Below, one piece after another: positions 7,681-16,659 of a DNA stretch of 64,000 bases. This DNA is from Anaerolineaceae bacterium (GTDB taxonomy: Bacteria > Chloroflexota > Anaerolineae > Anaerolineales > Anaerolineaceae): the NCBI GenBank assembly GCA_016841365.1, contig JAENZI010000014.1, forward strand, positions 1-64,000, written 5' to 3'. The position numbers and the translations under genes are program-made. The notes beneath the pieces were generated by a model. It did no database searches, was not told where the DNA came from, and saw only the letters and a list, made by a program, of their open reading frames with translations. The stretch's first letter is position 1, and each line of letters begins with the position of its first letter.

Positions 7681-8514
7681 ATGTCTGAAACATTACCATC
7701 CCAGCAGCCGATCGGCATTTTTGATTCTGGTGTAGGCGGTCTTTCCGTTTTACGGGCAATAAGGGCAGAGCTCCCACATGAGGATGTCCTCTATTTCGGC
7801 GACCAGGCGCACATCCCTTATGGCTCACGGGGTAAAGACGCGGTACGTGATTTTTCAGTTGGGATTACCCGGTTTTTACTGAATCAGGGCGCTAAATTAA
7901 TCGTGGTTGCCTGCAACACTGCGTCGGCTGCCGCTCTCCACGAATTACGATTAATGTTTCCGGATATTTCCTTTGTCGGTATGGAACCGGCTGTCAAACC
8001 CGCAGCAGAAACGACGCAATCCGGCAAGGTTGGCATTCTGGCGACTCCCACAACCTTCAGCGGTGAGCTGTATGCTTCGGTTGTGGAACGTTTCGCCCGC
8101 GGGGTGGAAATCTACACCAGTTCTTGCCCGGGGCTGGTCGAGCAGATCGAGAGCGGCGCATTGGAGACCGATGCAACCCGCGCGATCCTTGAGGATGCGC
8201 TGAACCCAATGCTGGCGGCAGGTGTTGATACGATCGTGATGGGTTGCACCCACTATCCCTTTGTGATCCCATTGATCCAGGCGATTACCGGACCGTCCGT
8301 CCGTACGATCGACCCGGCACCGGCGATTGCCCGCCAAACCCGGCGTTTGCTGACAGGGTCGGATCTGCTGAACGGGCAGTCTCAACTTGGTGAATTGCGG
8401 TTCTTCACAAGCGCTGAACCAAAAAACCTATCACAGCTTTTACTAACTTTACTGGGGGAAACAGGACTGGTTACCGGCGTGCGCTGGGAGCAGGGTTCAA
8501 TTATTCCGGATTAG
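7681..8514 (+). CDS. murI: Glutamate racemase
   Basis: This 277-aa enzyme interconverts L- and D-glutamate and supplies D-Glu for peptidoglycan in the cytoplasm. Family signatures are complete: GIFDSGVGGLSVLRAI at the N terminus, the first catalytic cysteine in ACNTASA, the second in GCTHYPF, and YFGDQAHIPYG. The length is normal. It lies 46 bp after the ROK gene but has its own extended -10 promoter. The product supports a peptidoglycan-containing cell wall. It converges on the LysM/M23 gene, with no clear terminator in the 52-bp gap. Confidence 0.96.
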   Translation: MSETLPSQQPIGIFDSGVGGLSVLRAIRAELPHEDVLYFGDQAHIPYGSRGKDAVRDFSVGITRFLLNQGAKLIVVACNTASAAALHELRLMFPDISFVGMEPAVKPAAETTQSGKVGILATPTTFSGELYASVVERFARGVEIYTSSCPGLVEQIESGALETDATRAILEDALNPMLAAGVDTIVMGCTHYPFVIPLIQAITGPSVRTIDPAPAIARQTRRLLTGSDLLNGQSQLGELRFFTSAEPKNLSQLLLTLLGETGLVTGVRWEQGSIIPD

Positions 8515-8566
8515 ATTACTCAGAACGATTAAATTGATTTATCAATGGCTTGTTTGGCAAAAAACC

Positions 8567-10165
8567 TCATTCATCCCGCGTGATGGATGAACCGGACATG
8601 CCGTTCGGGCTGGCATTGACAATCTCTTCCCATCTTTGCAGATAGCCTTGATAGCGGTATTCGCCAGCATAAGCGCGCCAACCGCTGAGGACCAGCGGGA
8701 GAGGCTCGCTGACACCCACCCACTCACCGTTGAACTTGCGGGTGAAATGCAAGTGGGTGCCGCTGGCTTGGCCGCCCTCACAGGAGGGGTGCCCGACTGG
8801 TGCATCCTGGTCGAGCCAGGTGTTCAGTGCCACACGGCCTTCTTCAGCCATGTGTTGATAGACCAATACCCAGCCTGTGCCTTCATCCCCGTCGCCGTCC
8901 AGATCGATGGCAACCACACTCCGGATTGACCGAATGACCAGACCCGGTGCCGCTGCCGTGGCCCAACGGACGGAAACAGCGCAAGGGGGTTCGCCTGTGA
9001 TCGGGGCGAAGTCGAGTGCACCAAAGGGCGTGCCGGTTTGCCAGGCCATGTGAGGACCTCCGGTCAGGCTCCAGGTTTCACCAATCGGGAAAGGCAGAGT
9101 CAGGGTCGGCTGGGCTGCGGTGCTGAGCAGGTAGGGTTCAACCGCTTCAGCACGCGCCCAGTAATCGCCGAACATCGTCTGGTAGAAACTGAGGAATGAC
9201 TCCGCTCCGGAAAGATGTGTTTCCCACACAGGTTGGGTGTAAAGCGTCGCAAATAAGTGCATCAATCCCACGCTGCCGGCATTCAGACCGGGTGAAAGGC
9301 GTGCACTCCCTCCGCCAAAGAAGGTCAGGCGGGTGAAGGTGCCATCACGCCAGCCATAAAAACCCTGGGCGAGGAGTTTAGCCGTGATCATTAGTTCGTT
9401 ATATAAACCCGTGTCGGTGCCTGCCCCATACCCGATGGGATACGGGTTGTCCTGTGCGTCAGCAGGGTGCCCAAACACCCAGCCTGAGCGGTATTCCAGA
9501 AATGCCAGCAATAAGCGCGGGTTTGTGCTGGTTTCAAGAGCGACCCGCTGGACGATCTCAGGGCCGGCGAAGACCTCACCGCGGATGTCTTCCGTGTATT
9601 CCGCAAGAAAGCCGCCGGCGCTTTGGGCAAACACTGCGGCATCAAATCCACCAACGCTCGGGCCGTAAATCATTTCACTATCGGGTAATAACGGCACATG
9701 ATAAGGCAGCAGATCGCTGAGGATATCGGGTACTGTGATTTGAACACCCAGCGGCAGCAAACCTTCTTGTGGAAGTGGGCTGTCTGAAGCCATCTGGCTG
9801 ATATCCACAGCGAACCGCTGAGCGACCGCGTTGAGTGTGTCGCCCTGTTGTGTGGTGTAGACGATAAAACCATCTAAAAAGGTCAGCGGCGGGTTTTGTT
9901 GTTCTGGAACAGGAGCGGTGGATTCATCAGGTTGGAGGGTGGGCGTTGTGATTGTTTCAGGAACAGTTGTATTTTCTGCGAGCAGTTCGCTTGGATTGAG
10001 GATGCCAGCCACCTCTGTCATTTTCTGTTCTGAAAGAGGGACAGCAGTCGGCGTTGCCTGAGGGAAGTGGCAGCCGGAGAGTAAGGCAAGGATGATTAAG
10101 ACCATCAACACGATACTGATTTTTCGCAGATGGAGTCGTTTTTGAGTCTGATTTCGTTTGATCAT
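8567..10165 (-). CDS. LysM lipoprotein with M23 (LasA-like) peptidase domain
   Basis: This 532-aa protein begins with a basic stretch, a hydrophobic segment and a lipobox (LLSGC), so it should be lipid-anchored outside the membrane. A Pro/Thr-rich linker precedes a LysM domain (YTTQQGDTLNAVAQRFAVD, about residues 110-155) that binds peptidoglycan. The C-terminal region (about 375-510) has a zinc-site pattern like beta-lytic/LasA peptidases: GGPH, then 13 residues on the Asp of ALDF, and a later THLHF. This suggests a cell-wall endopeptidase or a wall-binding relative. The central region is not assigned. It lies 39 bp after the subtilase and may be cotranscribed with it. Confidence 0.82.
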   Translation of the reverse strand: MIKRNQTQKRLHLRKISIVLMVLIILALLSGCHFPQATPTAVPLSEQKMTEVAGILNPSELLAENTTVPETITTPTLQPDESTAPVPEQQNPPLTFLDGFIVYTTQQGDTLNAVAQRFAVDISQMASDSPLPQEGLLPLGVQITVPDILSDLLPYHVPLLPDSEMIYGPSVGGFDAAVFAQSAGGFLAEYTEDIRGEVFAGPEIVQRVALETSTNPRLLLAFLEYRSGWVFGHPADAQDNPYPIGYGAGTDTGLYNELMITAKLLAQGFYGWRDGTFTRLTFFGGGSARLSPGLNAGSVGLMHLFATLYTQPVWETHLSGAESFLSFYQTMFGDYWARAEAVEPYLLSTAAQPTLTLPFPIGETWSLTGGPHMAWQTGTPFGALDFAPITGEPPCAVSVRWATAAAPGLVIRSIRSVVAIDLDGDGDEGTGWVLVYQHMAEEGRVALNTWLDQDAPVGHPSCEGGQASGTHLHFTRKFNGEWVGVSEPLPLVLSGWRAYAGEYRYQGYLQRWEEIVNASPNGMSGSSITRDE

Positions 10166-10204
10166 GATCTTAATTTAAGACGTTCGTAGGATTGTTAAAG
10201 TTCC

Positions 10205-12478
10205 TCAGGGCATGTGGTAGTTGTAGAAGAAAATCGTAAAGATGCTCTGGTAGACCTCTGGGTTTTCATAATAATAGATGACCAATGCAAAGTCCTGGTC
10301 GGTGATGTCACCCAGGTTTGGGATGCCATCGCCGCCGATTTGCGATGCTGTGACCGTCAGTTCATGAGTCCCAGCAGGGAGGTTGTTGAGGAAAATGCCT
10401 TCGGTGTTATTCTTACCATCCGGTACACCACCAGCCAGTGAAAGGCCGTTCGCCCCGAAATAGTTGCCGAGATAGGTTTTAGCGTTTATTTTAAGTGAGA
10501 GATCTAAATCATTGACCCAAGCGGGTGTTATCCCGCCCAATCCATGACCGGGGGCATCTGTCCAGACCAGCATCACCCGCAACTGGTTAAAGGGATTGCT
10601 AACCGGGATATCCACAGACCATTGCTCCCCGGTGCTGTCAAACACGAAAGGCTGGTCATAGTAGGTGACGCTGTGTGCTGGGTCGAGCACTGCACCAGCA
10701 TCCAATCTTCCCCAACCCTGTTTTGAATCAAACGGGTGCCCGAGCGGGACGCCGTCCGCATCGTAATGCCCTGCCAGGTCCTCAGCGACCGGTAAGAAAG
10801 CCGCTTTGATCATTGCCGGGCTGGGATCTGCGCCCGTCAACCTGCGGTAGCGCTCAATGAAAAGCGCTGCTGCGCCTGATACGTTGGGTGAAGCCATACT
10901 GGTCCCGCCCATCAGCGTGTATGAAGCCCCAGGCTGTGTTGAATCGACATAATATCCCGGTGCGACCAGGTGCGGGATCTTGCGCCCATCCAGGGCGGGG
11001 CCGTGTGCTGAGTTGGCAGAGATATCATCGATGTTGGAGAGTTGATCGCCGTACGAATTTTGTAGATAGGTTGAGCCGATGGTAAAAGTGTTCTTAGCCT
11101 CGTCAGGCGTTCCCTGAGTAGAAACCCCGCCATACCCGTTCATAATCGAGAGGATGTAAGATAGAGATTGATTGCCGGGTTGTAAGGGGTCAGCATCACG
11201 CACACCGATATCGACCAGGCGCGTGTCGGCATCATATCCCAGGGGTGTTGCCGAAGGTCCCCAACTGTTTCCTGAAATCAAGGCACCGTTTTGAGAGGAC
11301 TGGGTCATAAGGGTCAGCATCCCATCTGGTTGCTGGTAGGTGGGGTTGTAGACCTGTTCAATCAGATTAGCTCCCGGCGCCATCCCCAACCCGCGCAGAA
11401 AACCGTTCAGGTCGCGTGTGCCTGATGAGCCGTCGCCAGCCATGATGCCGGCGGTGTGGGTTCCGTGGTTGCTGATCGCCCCGCCGCCGCAGGTGCTCCC
11501 AATACAGGGCAGCATCCGATTGATGAGGTCTGGATGGGATTGGTCGATCCCGCTATCCACATTGGCAATTATTACACCTTCGCCCGAAAGGTTCAGCCTG
11601 GAGAGCCAATTCAGGTAACCTGGGTAGGCTCGATTAGAGAGATCATAATTGCCTGCATTGATCTGATTGCTCAGTTCACCCCGGTCGCCGCCATCGGTAG
11701 GCACGGGTTGTAAACTGTAAACGCCGGGCAGTGACGCTGCAGCCAGAAGCTGATCACCTGGGATGTAGAACGTCAGCAGATCAAAGGCGGGGTCAGCGCC
11801 GGATACTGTCTCAATTTGATTAGCGCCTAATGTGTGCAGACTATCCAGCGTCGATTGCAGTCCGGCTGCCGGGTAGAACAGGGCGCGTACCAGGATTTGA
11901 TCACTGCTGAGCAGGCGGTTTTGCGGCTGGACGGCATACGCTGGCAGAAAATCACCCGCCCAACGGATGAAGTCTTGAGAGGAAATACTGTGCAGTTGCG
12001 TAGTATCCGCCCACACCACATAGGTGAAGGGGTGAATGTATTGGATAATACGCACACCCTGATCTTCCAATGATTGCAGCCAGGCTTGCATTGTTGGCCC
12101 AAAGAACTGCACCAGGTGCAAGCTGCCAACGGGGGATTGAGCCGGTTGATCCCAGCCGGTAGTGAATGAGGGGGGTATTTCCAGGGGGTCAAAAGACTGC
12201 CCGCCCAGCGTGAGGGTGTAGGGGTTGTCGATTGCCGAATAAGTGATTCCAGCCTGATCCAATTCTGCCAGCTTATCCGCTGTTGTTGTGCTCCACAAAA
12301 AACTGCCATAATCGATCCAGGGCTGGCTGACGGAAAGCGATTGGATCAGACTGGTGTTGTCACTGGCAGGAATACGCACGCCGACCTGCTGTGCGCTGCC
12401 AAAGGCGGGTGTGGATGCCCACGGCAAACATAACAGGAACAGGACGCTGAGCATTAATTGAAGGCATTTACGCTGCAT
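10205..12478 (-). CDS. Subtilisin-like serine protease (S8), secreted
   Basis: This protein of about 757 aa has an N-terminal signal peptide (hydrophobic core ending near PAFGSA). The catalytic triad is complete: Asp in VIIANVDSGIDQSHPDL, His in NHGTHTAGIMAG, Ser in GGTSMASPNVSGAAAL. A long N-terminal region of about 270 residues before the catalytic domain may be a pro-region. The C-terminal part (about 610-740) looks like a beta-sandwich of the type found after secreted subtilases (WSVDIPV, RVMLVWTDAP, NDLDLSL). I start at the ATG at 12478; a GTG two codons upstream is possible. Its role is probably extracellular protein degradation by this heterotroph. Confidence 0.9.
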   Translation of the reverse strand: MQRKCLQLMLSVLFLLCLPWASTPAFGSAQQVGVRIPASDNTSLIQSLSVSQPWIDYGSFLWSTTTADKLAELDQAGITYSAIDNPYTLTLGGQSFDPLEIPPSFTTGWDQPAQSPVGSLHLVQFFGPTMQAWLQSLEDQGVRIIQYIHPFTYVVWADTTQLHSISSQDFIRWAGDFLPAYAVQPQNRLLSSDQILVRALFYPAAGLQSTLDSLHTLGANQIETVSGADPAFDLLTFYIPGDQLLAAASLPGVYSLQPVPTDGGDRGELSNQINAGNYDLSNRAYPGYLNWLSRLNLSGEGVIIANVDSGIDQSHPDLINRMLPCIGSTCGGGAISNHGTHTAGIMAGDGSSGTRDLNGFLRGLGMAPGANLIEQVYNPTYQQPDGMLTLMTQSSQNGALISGNSWGPSATPLGYDADTRLVDIGVRDADPLQPGNQSLSYILSIMNGYGGVSTQGTPDEAKNTFTIGSTYLQNSYGDQLSNIDDISANSAHGPALDGRKIPHLVAPGYYVDSTQPGASYTLMGGTSMASPNVSGAAALFIERYRRLTGADPSPAMIKAAFLPVAEDLAGHYDADGVPLGHPFDSKQGWGRLDAGAVLDPAHSVTYYDQPFVFDSTGEQWSVDIPVSNPFNQLRVMLVWTDAPGHGLGGITPAWVNDLDLSLKINAKTYLGNYFGANGLSLAGGVPDGKNNTEGIFLNNLPAGTHELTVTASQIGGDGIPNLGDITDQDFALVIYYYENPEVYQSIFTIFFYNYHMP

Positions 12479-12572
12479 GGTCACTCATTTTTGTTTAATC
12501 AGTCTGGGATTAATTGTACATGCAGACGGATGGTTTCACAACAACATGAATCTGTGGGTTGGAATGATTGGC

Positions 12573-13364
12573 TTAGCTGGATGCGCTGGCATATTTCATT
12601 AAACCGCGCCTGAACAGCCAAGACGCACCAGCTAGTGTAGCCAGGGAAAAGATCAGGGTGATGGCCATCATGGCGGGCGAGAGGGTGCCAGATAGCGCCT
12701 GCGCAGGGATGGTCGTCATCAGCCCGACGGGGATGATCCACGTCAGGATCAGGCGCAGCCAGTCCGGATAGAGCCCGACAGGGTAGCGTGCCAACTGAAA
12801 GAGGTCATTGATGATCCAGGTGAATAGAAACCCCGAATTCCAGAAGACCAGGGCAGAGAATGCCAATAGGGATGAATAGAGCAGGATGACGCTTGCCAGC
12901 AGCATGAGCAAGAAGGAGAGCAGGATGCCCAACGATAGCGTTTCACCCAGCAGGATGATGGCATAGATCAGAACGCCCAAAGCCAGCACAACATCAAATA
13001 GCGCATAGATCCGCCAGTTTCGAAAACTGACCAGGAATTGTTTATCAACCGGGCGCAGCATGGTGAAATCAAAAGTGCCCTGCCAGATCTCGCCATCCAT
13101 ACCCGCCACAGATTCGAGGCTGGGGCTGATAAACAGCCCGCGCAAGCCGCCTAAGAGCAGATAAATGCCAAGCAGGGCTAAAGTGCCGGGTAAAGACCAG
13201 CCATTGATCGTTTCGACCTGGTTGAAGATCACTACAAGGCTCAGCACACCCGTGCCCAGCGAAAGGAAAGAATTCAGCAGGCGGATAAAAAAGTTTGAGC
13301 GGTATGCCAATTCAGCCTGCGTTGAGACTTTGAAGAAGGACGCAATCAGTTTGAGATGGCGCAT
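12573..13364 (-). CDS. ABC-2 type transporter permease (PF06182-like)
   Basis: This 263-aa membrane protein has about six hydrophobic segments and an N-terminal amphipathic region (AELAYRSNFFIRLLNSFLS) typical of the ABC-2 family 6 permeases. It is the third gene of a three-gene exporter operon: ATPase, permease, permease, with 3-bp spacing to the previous gene and GGAGG before its ATG. The two permeases should form a heterodimer with the ATPase. The substrate is unknown. Relatives are annotated as multidrug or lipid exporters, but nothing in the window fixes this. Confidence 0.85.
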   Translation of the reverse strand: MRHLKLIASFFKVSTQAELAYRSNFFIRLLNSFLSLGTGVLSLVVIFNQVETINGWSLPGTLALLGIYLLLGGLRGLFISPSLESVAGMDGEIWQGTFDFTMLRPVDKQFLVSFRNWRIYALFDVVLALGVLIYAIILLGETLSLGILLSFLLMLLASVILLYSSLLAFSALVFWNSGFLFTWIINDLFQLARYPVGLYPDWLRLILTWIIPVGLMTTIPAQALSGTLSPAMMAITLIFSLATLAGASWLFRRGLMKYASASS

Positions 13365-13367
13365 GGC

Positions 13368-14159
13368 TTAACCTCCGATAGCTTCATAGTGGCGCACACC
13401 CCGCGTCCACACCAGCCGGTAGAGTATGAATGCGACGACGGTCCAACCCGCCTGATAGGCAAACCCCACCAAAATCTCCCTCGTTGTCAGTTGCCCAACA
13501 AGGACTTCGACCGGGAAGGCAGACATATAGCGGAAAGGCAAAATCTGGGCGATGGACCTCATCCACGCTGGCAGCAGCGCGATCGGTGCCAGGTGGCCGC
13601 CAAACAGGAAGATGAACGAATCCTGCAGGGCAAGCAAGGAATCTGCCCTGGTAGCCCAAAATGCCAGCAGCGCCAACCAGTATCCCCAAAAGAACCTGAG
13701 CGCCCACGCAGCCAACACAGCGGGAATAAAGAGCAATCCCTGTGACCAGGTCAGGTTAAAACGCGGCTGAATGATGATCGCAAGCAGGGCTGTGATGGGA
13801 ATCGAAAAGAGCATGAAGACGACCTTGCCGGCGATTTCGGAAGACAGGCTATGGTAGAGCGGAGACATAGGTTGTAACAGCCAGCGGTTGATTTGCCCGT
13901 AACGAATGTTATCGCCCACCGTCCAGTTGCTGATGGAATAGGTGAGCTGGTTTACCAAAATCAAAACCAGGTAATAACCTGCCAAGGATTCCTGTGTCAG
14001 CCCGGCAAGGGATCCTTCGCCAGCGGCGGCAGACCAGATGAACAGGTAAACCAGCAATGGCAGCATCCAGCCAAAAGCCAGCAGGAAAAAGAAGCCGCGA
14101 TGCTGCAACCAGGATTGCCAGGTGTTTTTGATCAGTGCCCATCCGCCTTTGTGGTTCAT
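13368..14159 (-). CDS. ABC-2 type transporter permease (PF06182-like)
   Basis: This is the second permease of the exporter, 263 aa, the same length as its partner, and with a similar pattern of about six transmembrane segments (for example AFGWMLPLLVYLFIWSAAA and LRFFWGYWLALLAFWATRA). The N terminus carries a short basic stretch before the first helix. Its start codon overlaps the end of the ATPase gene by 4 bp, so translation is coupled. It probably arose with the downstream permease by duplication and divergence, since equal length and shared layout fit that. Confidence 0.85.
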   Translation of the reverse strand: MNHKGGWALIKNTWQSWLQHRGFFFLLAFGWMLPLLVYLFIWSAAAGEGSLAGLTQESLAGYYLVLILVNQLTYSISNWTVGDNIRYGQINRWLLQPMSPLYHSLSSEIAGKVVFMLFSIPITALLAIIIQPRFNLTWSQGLLFIPAVLAAWALRFFWGYWLALLAFWATRADSLLALQDSFIFLFGGHLAPIALLPAWMRSIAQILPFRYMSAFPVEVLVGQLTTREILVGFAYQAGWTVVAFILYRLVWTRGVRHYEAIGG

Positions 14160-15154
14160 ACGCTCCCCTCCTCGTAAATCTGGTCGATGACGGCTTCAAT
14201 TGGGGGGTCTTCGACGGTCAAATCAGCCACAGGGAATTGTTCGAGCAGTGTCGCAGTCACCTGTGGAATCTCTTGACGAGGAATCCGCAGGACATGGTGC
14301 CCCTGCTCTGAAGGCAGTTCCTCGACGCTGGAGAATTGGGAGATAAATTCGGAAAAATTATCAATTGGGCTGGCAAACTGAATTTTGATCAATTTGAAGG
14401 GTGCCAGGCTTTTTGCCAGCGTATCCAGATCGCCGTCATAGATCAGCTCGCCATGATGGATCAGGATCACCCGGGGGCACAAGGCTGTGACATCTGCCAT
14501 GTAGTGGCTTGTGAGGATCACGGTGACCGCATGGGTGTCATTGTATTTCTTGAGAAAAGTGCGCAATCGGCGCTGCATGGCGATATCCAAACCAAGCGTT
14601 GGTTCATCCAAGAACATCACATCGGGTTGGTAAAGCAGCCCTGCGACCAGTTCACATTTCATCCGTTCACCCAGGGAAAGATTTCGGACGGGCTTTTTGA
14701 GGAGTGCTTCCATGTCGAGCAGTGCGATCAGCTCATCCAGAGTCTGTTGATAGGCCTGCTGCGGAACGCGGTAGATTTCTGATAGCACTTTGAAGCTGTC
14801 CAACGGGGGAATATCCCAGTTCATCGCACTGCGGTTGCCCATCACCATACTGATGCGGCGCAGGTAATCTGGTTGCCGCTTCCACGGGATAAAACCTGCC
14901 ACGGTTGCCTCCCCCGAGGTAGGGTAAAGCAAACCGGAGAGCATTTTGAGAGTCGTGGTTTTGCCAGCGCCGTTTGGGCCAATCAACCCGACCATTTCAC
15001 CGGTATCAATGGAGAGATGGATGCTTTTCACCGCTTCGACCTCGCGGAATTGGGGCTTAACCAGGCTTTTAATGGACGCCCCTAACCCTGGGGCACGTTC
15101 AGGGACAGTGTAGTTTTTGGTCAGGTTTCGAACCTGGATCATGGGTTGGTTCAT
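14156..15154 (-). CDS. ABC transporter ATP-binding protein (COG4586-like)
   Basis: This 332-aa ATPase has Walker A GLIGPNGAGKTT, signature LSLGERMKCEL, Walker B DVMFLDEPTLGLD and the switch histidine in TSHYMAD. An N-terminal extension of about 30 residues and a C-terminal domain of about 90 residues beyond the ATPase fold match the COG4586 type that pairs with PF06182 permeases. It is the first gene of the exporter operon with AGAGGA before the ATG. The Q loop reads MVMGNRSAMNWDIP, also typical of this group. It powers export by the two permeases encoded downstream. Confidence 0.92.
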   Translation of the reverse strand: MNQPMIQVRNLTKNYTVPERAPGLGASIKSLVKPQFREVEAVKSIHLSIDTGEMVGLIGPNGAGKTTTLKMLSGLLYPTSGEATVAGFIPWKRQPDYLRRISMVMGNRSAMNWDIPPLDSFKVLSEIYRVPQQAYQQTLDELIALLDMEALLKKPVRNLSLGERMKCELVAGLLYQPDVMFLDEPTLGLDIAMQRRLRTFLKKYNDTHAVTVILTSHYMADVTALCPRVILIHHGELIYDGDLDTLAKSLAPFKLIKIQFASPIDNFSEFISQFSSVEELPSEQGHHVLRIPRQEIPQVTATLLEQFPVADLTVEDPPIEAVIDQIYEEGSV

Positions 15155-15256
15155 GCTGTTCCTCTTTTATTTTTAAGCGGCGTTATTCATGAGCAGATGG
15201 TCAAATTGCAGAGTCTGTTGAGATCAATATTCAATTTTTGGTGTACCTGATGAGCT

Positions 15257-15277
15257 ATTATAAAAGTAAATTACTTT
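15257..15277 (-). promoter_or_regulatory. Candidate promoter/operator of the ABC exporter operon
   Basis: On the minus strand TATAAT (15257-15262) is preceded directly by the inverted repeat AAAGTAA-n-TTACTTT (15263-15277) in the spacer region. No good -35 is present, which suits an activator- or repressor-controlled promoter. It is 103 bp upstream of the ATPase ATG. Confidence 0.4.
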
Positions 15278-15345
15278 ATGCGCGGCTGGATTATCCGTGC
15301 TGGACGATCAATTGTAACAGATTTTACTCTATGTTTTGATAGATT

Positions 15346-16659
15346 TTACTGTGTTGCGCAGGCGATGCAAGGATCGAAGGCGCGCACGACCCTGCCAACC
15401 GCTTTTTCCAATTCCAGGTTGATCCCTTGCGGTGAGACATACCGTTCGCCAGCCACCTTCAGAGCCCTTTCGATTGCCAGCATGTTGTGAGTGGTAGGGA
15501 TGATGAATTCAGCGTCTTCGATCAACCCGTCTTTGACCTTGTAATGGTGGATCAGGGGGCCGCGTGGCGCTTCAACCAGTCCGAAGCCTTCGCCATCCTT
15601 TACCGAGTAGGGCACAGCCGTGTCCTCATAGTCCAGATCATTTGAGAGCATTTCGATCGCCCGTTCAAAGGCATACACCAGCTCAATCCCGCGGCACAGG
15701 TCGAACAGCAGGATTGGGTGCGCGGGTTTGCCAAAACTCTGATTCAGTTTTTGCATGTAGCCATCCGCCAACGGTGTTCCCATGGCAAGAGCCAGGTTGA
15801 TCCTTGCCAGGCTATTGGCACGCATCACCTGACCTTCGTAGCTGGACTGTCCGGCATAGCTATATTCGGTCTCTTCATAGGACAGGTAGTTGCGAAAAAG
15901 CCTGGGCGGGAAGCTGGCGCGTTCGGTGCCATTTGGTCCCAAAACCCGGATCTCTTGGCTGTTGAATGCCGGCCGGTTGCGTCCGGTTGAGGCGATGTAG
16001 TACGCAGGCTGGTCATCCCCCCAGGTGCCGATGCGTTCTCTCATCGCCATGGACATCTCCCAGTATTCATCAAACAACGTACAGGCGATCGGGAGTATCT
16101 CTTGTAGTTCTGCCAGCATCTGTTCGGCAGGTTCTTTCTTGATGCCGCTGGTCACACCGCCCACGACTGCTTTAATGGGGTGGATGAATTGCCCGCCTGC
16201 GAGGGTGATCAGTTTCGTGCCCATTTGGCGCACTTTTAGGGCCCGCTGTGCCAGGCTAAGCTGCTGCTCAGGGTCCGCTTCGGATTCATCCATGTGGAAG
16301 ATACTGCTGGCACCCACCCGGTCTGGCATGGTAAATATAAACAATGAGGTAGCCTGGTTCTGTATGAGCTGTCCGAGCAGTAATAATTCGCGGATATCGT
16401 TTGCCAATTGCGGCGGTTCAACCTCAAAGATATCCTCCAGTGCTTTGACGGAGGCGACATGGTGGGCTGTGGAACACACACCGCAGATGCGCGGAACGAT
16501 GACCGGCATTTGTTCTGCCGGCGTACCCAGCATGAAGTATCTGAATCCGCGCATCTCAATCGCCTGGAATTGGGCGGAGACAACTTTCCCATCCAATACT
16601 TCCATTTCAACACGGGCGTGACCTTCGATTCGGCTGAGGGGAAATCGTAGAGTGGTCAT
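15346..16659 (-). CDS. NiFe hydrogenase large subunit (group 3-like)
   Basis: This 437-aa catalytic subunit carries both nickel-ligand motifs: RICGVC (L1) near residue 58 and DPCIAC (L2) at the extreme C terminus. RIEGHARVE and GLVEAPRGPLIHHY are typical of cytoplasmic group 3 enzymes. The protein ends DPCIACATQ: there is no C-terminal extension for endopeptidase maturation, and Gln occupies the position of the usual His. The start codon overlaps the small-subunit stop (TAATG). No maturation hyp genes, diaphorase or HdrA/MvhD-like partner lie nearby, so the electron acceptor is unknown. Confidence 0.9.
   Translation of the reverse strand: MTTLRFPLSRIEGHARVEMEVLDGKVVSAQFQAIEMRGFRYFMLGTPAEQMPVIVPRICGVCSTAHHVASVKALEDIFEVEPPQLANDIRELLLLGQLIQNQATSLFIFTMPDRVGASSIFHMDESEADPEQQLSLAQRALKVRQMGTKLITLAGGQFIHPIKAVVGGVTSGIKKEPAEQMLAELQEILPIACTLFDEYWEMSMAMRERIGTWGDDQPAYYIASTGRNRPAFNSQEIRVLGPNGTERASFPPRLFRNYLSYEETEYSYAGQSSYEGQVMRANSLARINLALAMGTPLADGYMQKLNQSFGKPAHPILLFDLCRGIELVYAFERAIEMLSNDLDYEDTAVPYSVKDGEGFGLVEAPRGPLIHHYKVKDGLIEDAEFIIPTTHNMLAIERALKVAGERYVSPQGINLELEKAVGRVVRAFDPCIACATQ

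Noticed and set aside
8567-12478. Defence or secretion system formed by LysM/M23 and subtilase genes
   Set aside because: Both are ordinary secreted wall or protein-degrading enzymes; no effector, immunity or sensor genes are associated.
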